DNA of 7,982 nt from Alphaproteobacteria bacterium (GTDB taxonomy: Bacteria > Pseudomonadota > Alphaproteobacteria > Rs-D84), in the NCBI GenBank assembly GCA_017425725.1, contig JAFOXU010000179.1:1-7982 (forward strand), in the 5' to 3' direction. Shown piece after piece: positions 1 to 6,393 of this stretch; position 1 is the first letter of the stretch, and each line of letters begins with the position of its first letter. A program made the translations under genes and the position numbers. The notes under the pieces are model-generated. The model searched no databases. It worked only from the letters and a program-made list of their open reading frames with translations, and was not told the origin of the DNA.

Positions 1-63
1 ATAGTTGTTAGGTAATGCTTCCTAGTGTGTGTTGTGGGATGTTGTGATACAGTTGCAATAAAC

Positions 64-70
64 AAGGAGG
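64..70 (+). promoter_or_regulatory. Strong Shine-Dalgarno site of the tspO-like gene
   Basis: AAGGAGG lies 5 bases before the ATG at 76. It decides the start: an in-frame ATG at 25 would add 17 residues that do not look like TspO and has no ribosome binding site. I see no convincing -35/-10 pair in bases 1-63. In frame 1 a short open stretch ends at a TAA at 13-15 and could be the tail of an upstream gene. Confidence 0.85.
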
Positions 71-75
71 CATAT

Positions 76-549
76 ATGAAAAAATTTTTTAAATTTGTTT
101 TGGCAATGATAATTTCTTTCTTGCCAGGGATTTTTGGTGTCATGTTCACCCCCAGTCACAGCAATGACGTGTGGTACAATGCACTGAATAATTCTGTTTT
201 TACACCGGATGGGTGGGTTTTTGGTTTTGCATGGACAATATTATATGCATTACTGGGTATTGCATTATTCTTGATTATGAATAATACAAAAACACGGTTG
301 TCAAAAACCAAGGCATATCTATTATTTGTATCACAGATGTTTTTGAATGGATTGTGGACATATCTGTTCTTTGGTTTGCATATGGTTGGTGCATCTGTCC
401 TGTGTCTGATTGCGCTGTTGGGCGTATCGTTCTGGATGATGTTTGCATTTAAACCAATCAGCAAGCCTGCATCATATTTAGTATGGCCTTATTTAATCTG
501 GTTATGCTTTGCACTGTATTTAAACGGAACAATTTTGTTCTTGAATTAG
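76..549 (+). CDS. tspO: TspO/MBR family (tryptophan-rich sensory) membrane protein
   Basis: This 157-residue protein has the length and five-helix layout of TspO/MBR proteins, inner-membrane proteins that bind porphyrins and related tetrapyrroles and have been linked to oxygen or stress signalling. Visible family marks are WYNAL near 33-37, the TPDGWVFGFAWTILYALLG block at about 43-61 between helices 1 and 2, Q87 with LNGLW at 90-94 followed by FFGL in helix 3, and the closing PYLIWLCFALYLN block at 138-150, which matches the family's PYLxWxxFAxxLN signature. Hydrophobic segments sit at about 5-23, 48-68, 80-100, 104-125 and 133-155. The start at 76 is chosen for its AAGGAGG site. The stop codon overlaps that of the convergent FtsB-like gene. 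The family is clear; the ligand and physiological role cannot be read from sequence. Confidence 0.9.
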   Translation: MKKFFKFVLAMIISFLPGIFGVMFTPSHSNDVWYNALNNSVFTPDGWVFGFAWTILYALLGIALFLIMNNTKTRLSKTKAYLLFVSQMFLNGLWTYLFFGLHMVGASVLCLIALLGVSFWMMFAFKPISKPASYLVWPYLIWLCFALYLNGTILFLN

Positions 550-872
550 TATTTTAATATTTTGACCTGTGGGTCACCGATATTTAGATACTGCAGCCCC
601 AGTTCATCAATGTAATCGGGGCTGTAATTCTGTAATAATTTTATGTGGTGCTGAATTACAGACAGTGTTTTGGTTTCTGATTGCAGTTGTGCATGAACCT
701 TGTTCAATTCCCATACGTTTAATGCAAATCTGGGTATGCTGACCGTACCAATAAACATACGTATAAACATTATTAATGCAATGATAGTTAACAAAATACC
801 ACCCTTGCCACGAATGCCACCGGACCAAGCACGGCCAAGAAAGCTAAATAAATTTTTGATTTTTTCCTTCAT
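546..872 (-). CDS. ftsB: FtsB/DivIC-like septum formation initiator protein
   Basis: This 108-residue protein has a short basic cytoplasmic N-terminus, one membrane helix at about 25-45, a probable coiled coil at about 52-82 (the LxxExxxLxxI pattern around 63-80), and a short C-terminal segment SPDYIDELGLQYLNIGDPQ (84-102). That segment resembles the alphaproteobacterial FtsB ending 'DPDxLDExAxxxLGxxxPxE'. FtsB/DivIC proteins join FtsL and FtsQ in the periplasm to control septal cell-wall synthesis. I chose the ATG at 872-870. A second in-frame ATG at 881-879 would add MTL, but it overlaps the perfect -10 box TATAAT and so would probably not be transcribed. Neither ATG has a Shine-Dalgarno site. 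The family call rests on architecture and a weak C-terminal match, so a generic DivIC-like protein is the main alternative. The gene converges on tspO with stop codons overlapping. Confidence 0.75.
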   Translation of the reverse strand: MKEKIKNLFSFLGRAWSGGIRGKGGILLTIIALIMFIRMFIGTVSIPRFALNVWELNKVHAQLQSETKTLSVIQHHIKLLQNYSPDYIDELGLQYLNIGDPQVKILKY

Positions 873-884
873 AAGTGTCATTAT
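856..884 (+). promoter_or_regulatory. Promoter of the dus gene, predicted leaderless
   Basis: -35 TTGATT (856-861), 17-base spacer, -10 CATTAT (879-884; matches consensus at four of six positions, including the key second A and final T). Seven bases follow before the ATG at 892. The -35 lies in codons 4-6 of the FtsB-like gene, and the -10 shares five bases with the opposing -10. The weaker -10 makes this less certain than its minus-strand partner. Confidence 0.5.
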
Positions 885-909
885 ATCATAAATGTTTACA
901 AAGAATCAA
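880..909 (-). promoter_or_regulatory. Promoter of the FtsB-like gene, predicted leaderless
   Basis: Read on the minus strand, -35 TTGATT (909-904) is separated by 18 bases from a perfect -10 TATAAT (885-880). Seven bases (879-873) separate the -10 from the ATG at 872, so the expected transcription start falls on the A of the ATG. The -35 lies inside codons 5-6 of the divergent dus gene. Transcription start is inferred from spacing only. Confidence 0.65.
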
Positions 910-1803
910 ATTTTTGCTGCACCGCTTGCTGGAATTACAGATCGGCCGTTTCGACGCATTATTCGTGAATTTTCACCAGATGCGCCACTGGTAACGGAAA
1001 TGATTTCATGTCATTCATTGGTTGGTGCGCATAAAAATTGCTTAAGAAATTTTGATAATTATGCAGATGAGGGTAATGTAGGCGCCCAGATTTTTGGTGC
1101 AAATGTTGCGTTGATGGCAGATGCCGCAAGAATTTTGCAGGATGCAGGGGCAAAATGGATTGACATCAATATGGGATGTCCAGTTCCAAAGGTTGCAACA
1201 CGTGCTGGTGCAGGGGCATATTTAATGCAGGACCATGTGTTGGCAGGTAAAATCATGGATGCGGTCGTTCGTGCAGTGCAAATTCCTGTGTCGATAAAAA
1301 CAAGGTTGGGCTGGGATGAACAACATCAGGATTGGACAGATTTAATCCGTATCGCAGGTGAATCTGGCATACGTTTCGCCACATTGCATGGTCGTACACG
1401 TGCGCAATTATATGTTGGACCGGCCAGGTTGCCTGTCATAGAAGACTGCCCAATACCAATTATTGCAAATGGCGATATAAAATCTGCAGATGATGTGATA
1501 ATGGCGGAAAAATTGGGGTATAGTGGTGTAATGGTTGGTCGTGGTTTAATGGGGTGTCCGTGGATTTTGTCTGAAATTATGGGGGAAATGCCTCCATCAG
1601 ATGTAGGCAACGTTGTTTTGCGTCATTTGGAATATGTATTGGAATATTATGGTGAAAAGACAGCGGTTCCAATGTTCAGAAAACATGCTGCATGGTACAG
1701 TGCAGGCATGAAAAATTCATCGGATTTTCGTATAAAAGTAAATCAAATATCAGATAGTAATCTCTTAAAGGTTGCAATTCGAGAATTTTGGGGTATTATC
1801 TAG
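892..1803 (+). CDS. dusB: tRNA-dihydrouridine synthase, DusB-like
   Basis: This 303-residue FMN enzyme reduces specific uridines in the D-loop of tRNA to dihydrouridine using NADPH. The TIM barrel shows the family marks in order: PLAGITDRPFR (11-21), the FMN phosphate-side start; TEM (35-37); GAQIFG (64-69); the catalytic loop NMGCPVPKV (93-101) with catalytic Cys96; SIKTRLGW (134-141) with FMN-contacting Lys136; LHGRTR (165-170) with His166; ANGDI (192-196); and GVMVGRGLMGCPW (212-224), the phosphate-binding GRG. The tail from about 240 is the smaller helical tRNA-binding domain. The length and the NMGCP-xxKV loop fit DusB, but DusA or DusC cannot be excluded without alignment. There is no Shine-Dalgarno site before the ATG, and the start matches the predicted transcription start. 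The RodZ-like gene follows after 31 bases and is probably cotranscribed. Confidence 0.93.
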   Translation: MFTKNQIFAAPLAGITDRPFRRIIREFSPDAPLVTEMISCHSLVGAHKNCLRNFDNYADEGNVGAQIFGANVALMADAARILQDAGAKWIDINMGCPVPKVATRAGAGAYLMQDHVLAGKIMDAVVRAVQIPVSIKTRLGWDEQHQDWTDLIRIAGESGIRFATLHGRTRAQLYVGPARLPVIEDCPIPIIANGDIKSADDVIMAEKLGYSGVMVGRGLMGCPWILSEIMGEMPPSDVGNVVLRHLEYVLEYYGEKTAVPMFRKHAAWYSAGMKNSSDFRIKVNQISDSNLLKVAIREFWGII

Positions 1804-1821
1804 GAAAATAATATATATCTT

Positions 1822-1826
1822 GGGGG
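1822..1826 (+). promoter_or_regulatory. Ribosome binding site deciding the RodZ-like start
   Basis: GGGGG followed by TT lies 8 bases before the ATG at 1835. It favours this ATG over the in-frame ATG at 1772, which lies within the dus gene, has no such site and would add 21 residues unlike the family. Confidence 0.55.
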
Positions 1827-1834
1827 TTATTAAC

Positions 1835-2683
1835 ATGACAGACGAATTAGTAGTAACAGAATCTAGTGTTGAAGTGCCTGTGGAAATGACTGCAGGTGAA
1901 ATGTTGCGTAATGCACGCACAACAGGGCGTCGTAAACGTGAAATTCCAACAATTGCAAAGCAATTATGTATTCGTGAAGAATTTTTAGAGGCGTTGGAAA
2001 ACGGGGACTATAATGCAATTCCAGAAACTGTTTATGTATTGGGTTTTGCACGTAATTATGCAATGGAACTGGGGTTGGATCCGGATGAAATTGTTGCAAA
2101 AATCAAAAAAGAAATGGGGCTGGTTGCAGATTGTGCTGCAGATGATGAAGATGTAAGTGCGTGCGCAATGCCAAGTATTAAAGATGAAGAACATTGGGCC
2201 AAAATAATGTTTGTAAAGTGCTATCAGTTTATTTATCAACACTGGCAGTGGTTCGCAGGTGCGTTGTTGGCAATTATTTTGACGGTTGTTTTAATTGTTG
2301 TTTTAACACCATCAAATGATGATGTAAAAGTCGCAGATAATAATGCTGTTGTTGTTGAAGAAGTTGTGGCAGAAAAATATAATTTACCTGTTCGTGAACG
2401 TTTTGGTACGGACAATCGTGATAAGGCAAATGTTGTTTTGCAAGCCGCCCAAGAATCTTGGGTCAAGGTTGAAGATGGTCGTGGAAATACTGTGTTTAGT
2501 CGTGTTTTGGTGCCTGGTGATATTTATTATGTGCCAGCAGGGGATAAGTACAAGGCTACATTTGGTAATGCAGGCGGTATTGATATTTGGGTTAATGGTA
2601 AACTGGTTCCTGATGTGGGGGCCGATCACAGCAGAAAATCAGGGATTTCATTATCACCTAAAAATTTAACTGCTGCAAAATAA
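1835..2683 (+). CDS. rodZ: RodZ-like membrane protein with helix-turn-helix domain
   Basis: This 282-residue protein has the RodZ layout. A cytoplasmic helix-turn-helix domain spans about 18-92 (GEMLRNAR at 21-28, IAKQLCIREEFLEALENGDY at 40-59, and YVLGFARNYA at 67-76, which matches the family's Y-V-x-G-F-x-R-x-Y-A). An acidic and then basic linker follows, then one membrane helix at about 138-158, an extracytoplasmic linker rich in Asp, Asn, Val and Glu, and a C-terminal beta-rich domain at about 200-275 of the DUF4115 type (SWVKVEDGRGNTVFSRVL, PGDIYYVPA, GIDIWVNGK). RodZ links the actin-like MreB filament to the cell-wall elongation machinery and sets rod shape; the helix-turn-helix contacts MreB. 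MreB itself is not in the window. The gene follows dus closely and ends before the hairpin at 2694. A membrane-bound regulator of the same architecture is the alternative reading. Confidence 0.82.
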   Translation: MTDELVVTESSVEVPVEMTAGEMLRNARTTGRRKREIPTIAKQLCIREEFLEALENGDYNAIPETVYVLGFARNYAMELGLDPDEIVAKIKKEMGLVADCAADDEDVSACAMPSIKDEEHWAKIMFVKCYQFIYQHWQWFAGALLAIILTVVLIVVLTPSNDDVKVADNNAVVVEEVVAEKYNLPVRERFGTDNRDKANVVLQAAQESWVKVEDGRGNTVFSRVLVPGDIYYVPAGDKYKATFGNAGGIDIWVNGKLVPDVGADHSRKSGISLSPKNLTAAK

Positions 2684-2693
2684 GAACGATTTC

Positions 2694-2721
2694 ACAAAGG
2701 GCGAAAAAAATCGCCCTTTGT
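2694..2721 (+). terminator. Hairpin terminator after the dus-rodZ unit
   Basis: A perfect 11-base stem (ACAAAGGGCGA with TCGCCCTTTGT) closes on a loop of six A residues, 10 bases after the RodZ-like stop. The run of T is not immediate; a T-rich tract (CTTTTTTCT) comes about 15 bases later. It therefore may be an imperfect intrinsic terminator or an mRNA 3'-end stabiliser. The uvrA promoter begins 2 bases after the stem. Confidence 0.7.
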
Positions 2722-2722
2722 A

Positions 2723-2752
2723 TTGAAATGTTTAATCTTTTTTCTATATAAA
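2723..2752 (+). promoter_or_regulatory. Promoter of the uvrA operon, predicted leaderless
   Basis: -35 TTGAAA (2723-2728, five of six to consensus), 18-base spacer, -10 TATAAA (2747-2752, five of six), then seven bases to the ATG at 2760, which puts the expected start of transcription on the ATG. An overlapping -10 TATATA at 2745-2750 with a 16-base spacer is possible and would give a leader of only a few bases. I see no SOS (LexA) box here, although uvrA is SOS-controlled in many bacteria. Confidence 0.6.
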
Positions 2753-2759
2753 AAATACT

Positions 2760-5636
2760 ATGGCAAGTGTTATAAAAATTCGCGGTGCACGTGAAAATAA
2801 TCTTAAAAATGTTGATTTAGACATACCAAAAAATAAATTGGTGGTCTTTACTGGCGTATCTGGTTCTGGTAAATCATCGTTGGCATTTAACACTATTTAT
2901 GCCGAAGGGCAACGCAGGTATGTTGAATCTTTGTCCAGTTATGCACGTCAATTCTTGGATATGCAGAAAAAACCAGATGTTGATTTAATCGAAGGGTTGG
3001 CACCTGCGATATCTATTGAACAAAAAACAACGTCCAAGAATCCACGCTCAACAGTTGGTACCGTTACAGAAATTTATGATTATTTGCGTTTGTTGTGGGC
3101 ACGTATTGGGGTGCCACATTCGCCTGTGACTGGGTTGCCGATTAAATCACAGACAATTGCAGAAATGGTTGAATGGACCATGAAGATACCATCTGGGGTT
3201 AAAATATTTGTTTTGGCACCGCTGGTTCGTGAACGCAAGGGTGAATATCGTAAAGAATTGGCGTTTTTGGTAAAGCAGGGATATCAGCGTGCAATTATTG
3301 ATGGTGAAATTGTTGATTTGGGTGCCGTGCCCGTATTGGACAAGAATAAAAAGCATAATATATTTGTCATCGTAGATAGATTACAGATGCCGCCGTCTGA
3401 TACAGATACAGAAGAATTTCAATCACGTTTGTATTCTTCATTCGAAGGTGCGTTACGTTTGGTGCCGGGGTCTGTGCTGGTGCGCCGTTTAGATACCAAC
3501 GAAGATACGTTATATTCGCAAACATATGCGTGTCCTGTCAGTGGTTTTACTGTGCCAAAAATTGAACCTAGATTATTTTCGTTTAATGCACCAATGGGGG
3601 CGTGTCAAAACTGTGATGGTTTGGGCGTGCAGTTAAATATGTCGCCTGATTTAGTTGTGCCGGATCCAACCAAGTCTATATTAGGCGGTGCGATTGCGCC
3701 ATGGTCACGTGGTGGTATGTTAAGTCAGTTTGAACATTTATTAGATGCCTTGCACAAGAAGTTCAAGATTCCGCTATCCAAGCCATGGCATACATTAACC
3801 CAAGAACAGAAAGATTTGGTCCTGTATGGCAGTGGGGATGAAGCAATAAAAATAAATTGGAATGGTTTTGTTTATGAAAAACCGTACGAGGGTGTTATTC
3901 CGAATATCGAACGTCGTTGGCGTGAATCTGAATCAGATGCGATGCGTTCTGAATTGGCAAAATATCAGTCGGAAAAGCCGTGTCCAGTATGTCATGGAAA
4001 ACGCTTGAATATTCATGCGTTGTGTGTGCGTATAAATGGTGCGGATATTATGGATGTGTGCGATATGTCTGTTGATGAATGTCTGCGCTGGTTCCAGGAT
4101 TTGCCAAATCATTTATCGAACAAGGACAATGAAATTGGCCGTATTGTTTTGCGTGAAATCACAGACAGATTATATTTCTTGCAAAATGTTGGATTGGGGT
4201 ATTTAACATTATCTCGGATGGCTGGCACATTGTCTGGGGGCGAAGCCCAACGTATTCGCTTGGCGTCCCAAATTGGCAGTGGCTTGTCCGGTGTTTTATA
4301 TGTTTTAGACGAACCGTCAATTGGTTTACATCAAAGTGATAATGATAAGTTGTTGGATACGTTAAAAATGCTGCGTGACAAGGACAATACTGTTATTGTT
4401 GTTGAACATGACGAAGATGCAATGCGTGGTGCAGATTATTTGGTTGATATTGGGCGTGGCGCAGGTATAAATGGTGGAAATGTAATCGCAGCAGGAACAC
4501 CAGAACAGGTTATGAAATGCAAGGATTCAATAACAGGGCAATATCTGTCTGGTAAACGTCAAATTGCGGTGCCTGCAAAACGTCGTTCTGGCAATGGACA
4601 ATCGATTATTGTTCAAGGCGCATGTGAAAATAATCTGAAAAATATCACGGTTGAATTTCCGTTGGGTAAGTTTATTGCGTTGACTGGTGTTTCTGGGTCT
4701 GGTAAATCGACGTTATTGTTAGATACATTGTATCCTGCATTGATGCGTGCGCTGTATAATTCAAAACTAGAAACTGGCAAGCACGATATTATTCGTGGTA
4801 TGGAAAACGTGGACAAGGTTGTTGATATTGATCAGTCGCCAATTGGCCGCAGTCCACGCAGTAATCCTGCAACATATACAGGCGTGTTTGGCGATATTCG
4901 TGACTTTTTTGCATCCCTGCCAGAGGCCAAAGCACGTGGTTACACATCAGGACGTTTTTCATTTAATGTCAAAGGCGGCCGATGCGAGGCATGTCAAGGT
5001 GATGGGCAGATAAAAATAGAGATGAATTTTTTGGCAGACGTATACGTTGAATGCGATTGTTGTCGTGGGTCACGTTATAACGAAGAAACACTGGCCGTTA
5101 AATACAAGGGCAAATCAATTGCAGACGTATTAAACATGACTGTCGAAGAAGCGTACAGATTCTTTGTTAATGTGCCAAAAATTGCACGTAAACTGGAATT
5201 GTTAAAGCGTGTCGGTCTGGACTATATAAAATTAGGACAGAGTTCATTAGATTTATCTGGCGGTGAAGCGCAACGTATAAAATTGTCCAAGGAATTGGCT
5301 GCACGCAGTACTGGCGAAACAATTTATATCTTGGATGAACCGACCACTGGTTTACATTTCGAAGATATAAAAATGTTGTTATCTGTTTTGCATGAACTGG
5401 TAGAGCAGGGAAATACCGTAATTGTGATTGAACATAATCTGGAAGTTATTAAAACAGCGGACTGGATTATTGACTTGGGACCGGATGGTGGTTCCGGTGG
5501 TGGGCAGCTGATTGCCGCAGGTACACCGGAAGATATTGCCGCAGCCCCAGAATCAAAAACAGGACAGTATCTAAAAAAGTATTTGGAAAAGCCCGTAAAA
5601 AATATTAAGATGAAAAACAAAACAAAGGAGATATAA
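2760..5636 (+). CDS. uvrA: Excinuclease ABC subunit A (UvrA)
   Basis: This 958-residue protein is a full-length UvrA, the DNA-damage sensor ATPase that loads UvrB in nucleotide excision repair. It carries two ABC ATPase modules. Module 1 has Walker A GVSGSGKSS (32-40), signature LSGGEAQR (491-498) and Walker B with D517/E518. Module 2 has Walker A GVSGSGKST (643-651), signature LSGGEAQR (832-839) and Walker B with D859/E860. Zinc motifs are C258..S261 with C282/C285, C408/C411, and the C-terminal finger C742/C745 with C765/C768. The first knuckle is CxxS, not CxxC, which I associate with alphaproteobacteria and do not read as damage. There is no Shine-Dalgarno site upstream; translation probably begins on a leaderless mRNA. 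The last codons contain the ribosome binding site of the next gene, whose ATG directly follows the TAA, so the two are coupled. Confidence 0.98.
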   Translation: MASVIKIRGARENNLKNVDLDIPKNKLVVFTGVSGSGKSSLAFNTIYAEGQRRYVESLSSYARQFLDMQKKPDVDLIEGLAPAISIEQKTTSKNPRSTVGTVTEIYDYLRLLWARIGVPHSPVTGLPIKSQTIAEMVEWTMKIPSGVKIFVLAPLVRERKGEYRKELAFLVKQGYQRAIIDGEIVDLGAVPVLDKNKKHNIFVIVDRLQMPPSDTDTEEFQSRLYSSFEGALRLVPGSVLVRRLDTNEDTLYSQTYACPVSGFTVPKIEPRLFSFNAPMGACQNCDGLGVQLNMSPDLVVPDPTKSILGGAIAPWSRGGMLSQFEHLLDALHKKFKIPLSKPWHTLTQEQKDLVLYGSGDEAIKINWNGFVYEKPYEGVIPNIERRWRESESDAMRSELAKYQSEKPCPVCHGKRLNIHALCVRINGADIMDVCDMSVDECLRWFQDLPNHLSNKDNEIGRIVLREITDRLYFLQNVGLGYLTLSRMAGTLSGGEAQRIRLASQIGSGLSGVLYVLDEPSIGLHQSDNDKLLDTLKMLRDKDNTVIVVEHDEDAMRGADYLVDIGRGAGINGGNVIAAGTPEQVMKCKDSITGQYLSGKRQIAVPAKRRSGNGQSIIVQGACENNLKNITVEFPLGKFIALTGVSGSGKSTLLLDTLYPALMRALYNSKLETGKHDIIRGMENVDKVVDIDQSPIGRSPRSNPATYTGVFGDIRDFFASLPEAKARGYTSGRFSFNVKGGRCEACQGDGQIKIEMNFLADVYVECDCCRGSRYNEETLAVKYKGKSIADVLNMTVEEAYRFFVNVPKIARKLELLKRVGLDYIKLGQSSLDLSGGEAQRIKLSKELAARSTGETIYILDEPTTGLHFEDIKMLLSVLHELVEQGNTVIVIEHNLEVIKTADWIIDLGPDGGSGGGQLIAAGTPEDIAAAPESKTGQYLKKYLEKPVKNIKMKNKTKEI
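5624..5630 (+). promoter_or_regulatory. Shine-Dalgarno site of the M-domain gene inside uvrA
   Basis: AAAGGAG lies within the last codons of uvrA, 6 bases before the ATG at 5637. The uvrA TAA is directly followed by that ATG (TAAATG), so terminating ribosomes are well placed to start the next gene. Confidence 0.85.
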
Positions 5637-6155
5637 ATGTTTGGTTTCGGAAAAAAGAAAAATAAGACTGTTGCAGAAAACATTACAGATGCAGATGTAC
5701 GTGCTGCGGAAAAAGAATTAGGCGCAGATAAAATGTCTGCTGGGATGAAGGAAACTGCCCAACGTATGATGTCTGGTCAATTTGATATGAACGACATGTT
5801 GGCGCAATTGAAACAGATTAAAAAGATGAGTAATTTTAGCGGTCTGTTGAAAATGGTACCGGGGATGAGTGGCGCTGTGGCTGCAATGAAAGAAAAAATC
5901 AAAGATGGCAGTGTTGATGCACAAATCAAAATACTGGAAGCAATGACAGCAGCAGAACGTGCAGAACCAGAAAAGATTTTTGCAAATGCCAAGGCACGTA
6001 TTGCCGAAACAGCAGGTTGCACTGTTCGTGACGTTGAACATATGATAAAACAATATACAAAAATGAAACAGCAAATGGCGATGATTCAGCGCATGGGTGG
6101 GATGGAGGCTGTAATGCAACGTATGCAACAGGGCGGTTTCCCAGGGGCAAAATAA
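5637..6155 (+). CDS. Stand-alone SRP54/Ffh M-domain protein without GTPase
   Basis: This 172-residue protein matches only the C-terminal M domain of Ffh, the signal recognition particle protein that binds signal peptides and 4.5S RNA. Matches in order are MSGQFDMNDMLAQLKQIKKM (45-64, Ffh-like GKFDLxDFLxQLxQxKKM), LLKMVPGM (70-77, the finger-loop start), EAMTAAERAEPEKI (101-114, Ffh-like SMTxxERxxPxI), RIA...CTVRDVEHMIKQY (121-140), and the Met-rich tail ending GGFPGAK, like the PGFPG end of Ffh. There are 20 Met residues. The NG GTPase domain is absent and is replaced by about 37 residues starting MFGFGKKKNK, which looks like a basic FtsY-type N-terminus. The RNA-binding motif SRxRRIAxGSG reads NAKARIAETAG, with two Arg replaced by Ala. 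It is not a remnant: the reading frame is intact, it has a strong ribosome binding site, and it lies inside an operon. Function is unknown. Confidence 0.85.
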   Translation: MFGFGKKKNKTVAENITDADVRAAEKELGADKMSAGMKETAQRMMSGQFDMNDMLAQLKQIKKMSNFSGLLKMVPGMSGAVAAMKEKIKDGSVDAQIKILEAMTAAERAEPEKIFANAKARIAETAGCTVRDVEHMIKQYTKMKQQMAMIQRMGGMEAVMQRMQQGGFPGAK

Positions 6156-6156
6156 G

Positions 6157-6387
6157 ATGGAACGCATAGTTAGTGTTGATACAGAACATCAGTCAACATA
6201 TGATTCTGTGGGTAAGACGGTGTTATATTATACTGTTAAAACGGCAAGCAATAAATTATTTCGTCTGCCGGCATATCGTTTTGTCGGGGTGCCAACCGTT
6301 GGTGCATCTATGGAATATATGGATGTAAATCAGGCGCCAGTTAATGCGTTAAAGGCATATTGGCGTGTTGTTGACAAGGTAAGGTAA
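6157..6387 (+). CDS. Small protein of unknown function, first of a pair
   Basis: I do not recognise this 76-residue protein. It begins 1 base after the stop of the M-domain gene. AGGGG, with its last G 11 bases before the ATG, could serve as a ribosome binding site. It has no signal peptide or membrane helix and looks beta-rich: TVLYYTVKTA (21-30), KLFRLPAYRFVGV (33-45), then VPTVGASMEYMDV (45-57) and a C-terminal AYWRVVDKV strand. It is mildly basic. The motif YYTVKT followed 17 residues later by PTVG recurs as FYTVHT with PQPG in the next gene, so the two may share a small barrel fold. Its place between an SRP-like gene and an rRNA methyltransferase gene suggests an RNA or ribosome role, but that is only inference. 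Confidence 0.7.
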   Translation: MERIVSVDTEHQSTYDSVGKTVLYYTVKTASNKLFRLPAYRFVGVPTVGASMEYMDVNQAPVNALKAYWRVVDKVR

Positions 6388-6393
6388 CAAGAT

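Noticed and set aside
1..63. Promoter for tspO
   Set aside because: TACAGT at 48-53 could be a -10, but no acceptable -35 lies at the right distance; the real promoter may be outside the window.
25..75. Longer N-terminus for the TspO protein from the ATG at 25
   Set aside because: The added residues are cysteine-rich and unlike TspO, there is no ribosome binding site, and AAGGAGG sits directly before the ATG at 76.
527..540. Palindrome GAACAATTTTGTTC near the end of tspO
   Set aside because: It is short and AT-rich with a 2-4 base loop inside coding sequence; too weak for a terminator or operator.
592..626. Hairpin TGCAGCCCC/GGGGCTGTA with a 17-base loop downstream of tspO
   Set aside because: It lies within the FtsB-like coding region, has a long loop and no following T run, so I do not call it a terminator for tspO.
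1772..1834. Longer N-terminus for the RodZ-like protein from the ATG at 1772
   Set aside because: It overlaps the end of the dus gene by 32 bases and has no ribosome binding site, while the ATG at 1835 has GGGGG at suitable spacing.
5324..5683. 119-codon open frame on the minus strand across the end of uvrA
   Set aside because: It is antisense to conserved UvrA motifs (DEPTTGLH) and to the next gene's start; no independent coding evidence.
5637..6155. M-domain gene as a decayed ffh pseudogene
   Set aside because: The frame is intact, the family pattern extends to the C-terminal FPG, the ribosome binding site is strong, and it sits in a coupled operon; upstream sequence is uvrA with no trace of an NG domain.
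5718..6167. 149-codon open frame on the minus strand, rich in His, Cys and Phe
   Set aside because: It lies wholly opposite the M-domain gene; its composition is what antisense reading of a Met- and Lys-rich gene gives, and it has no start signals.
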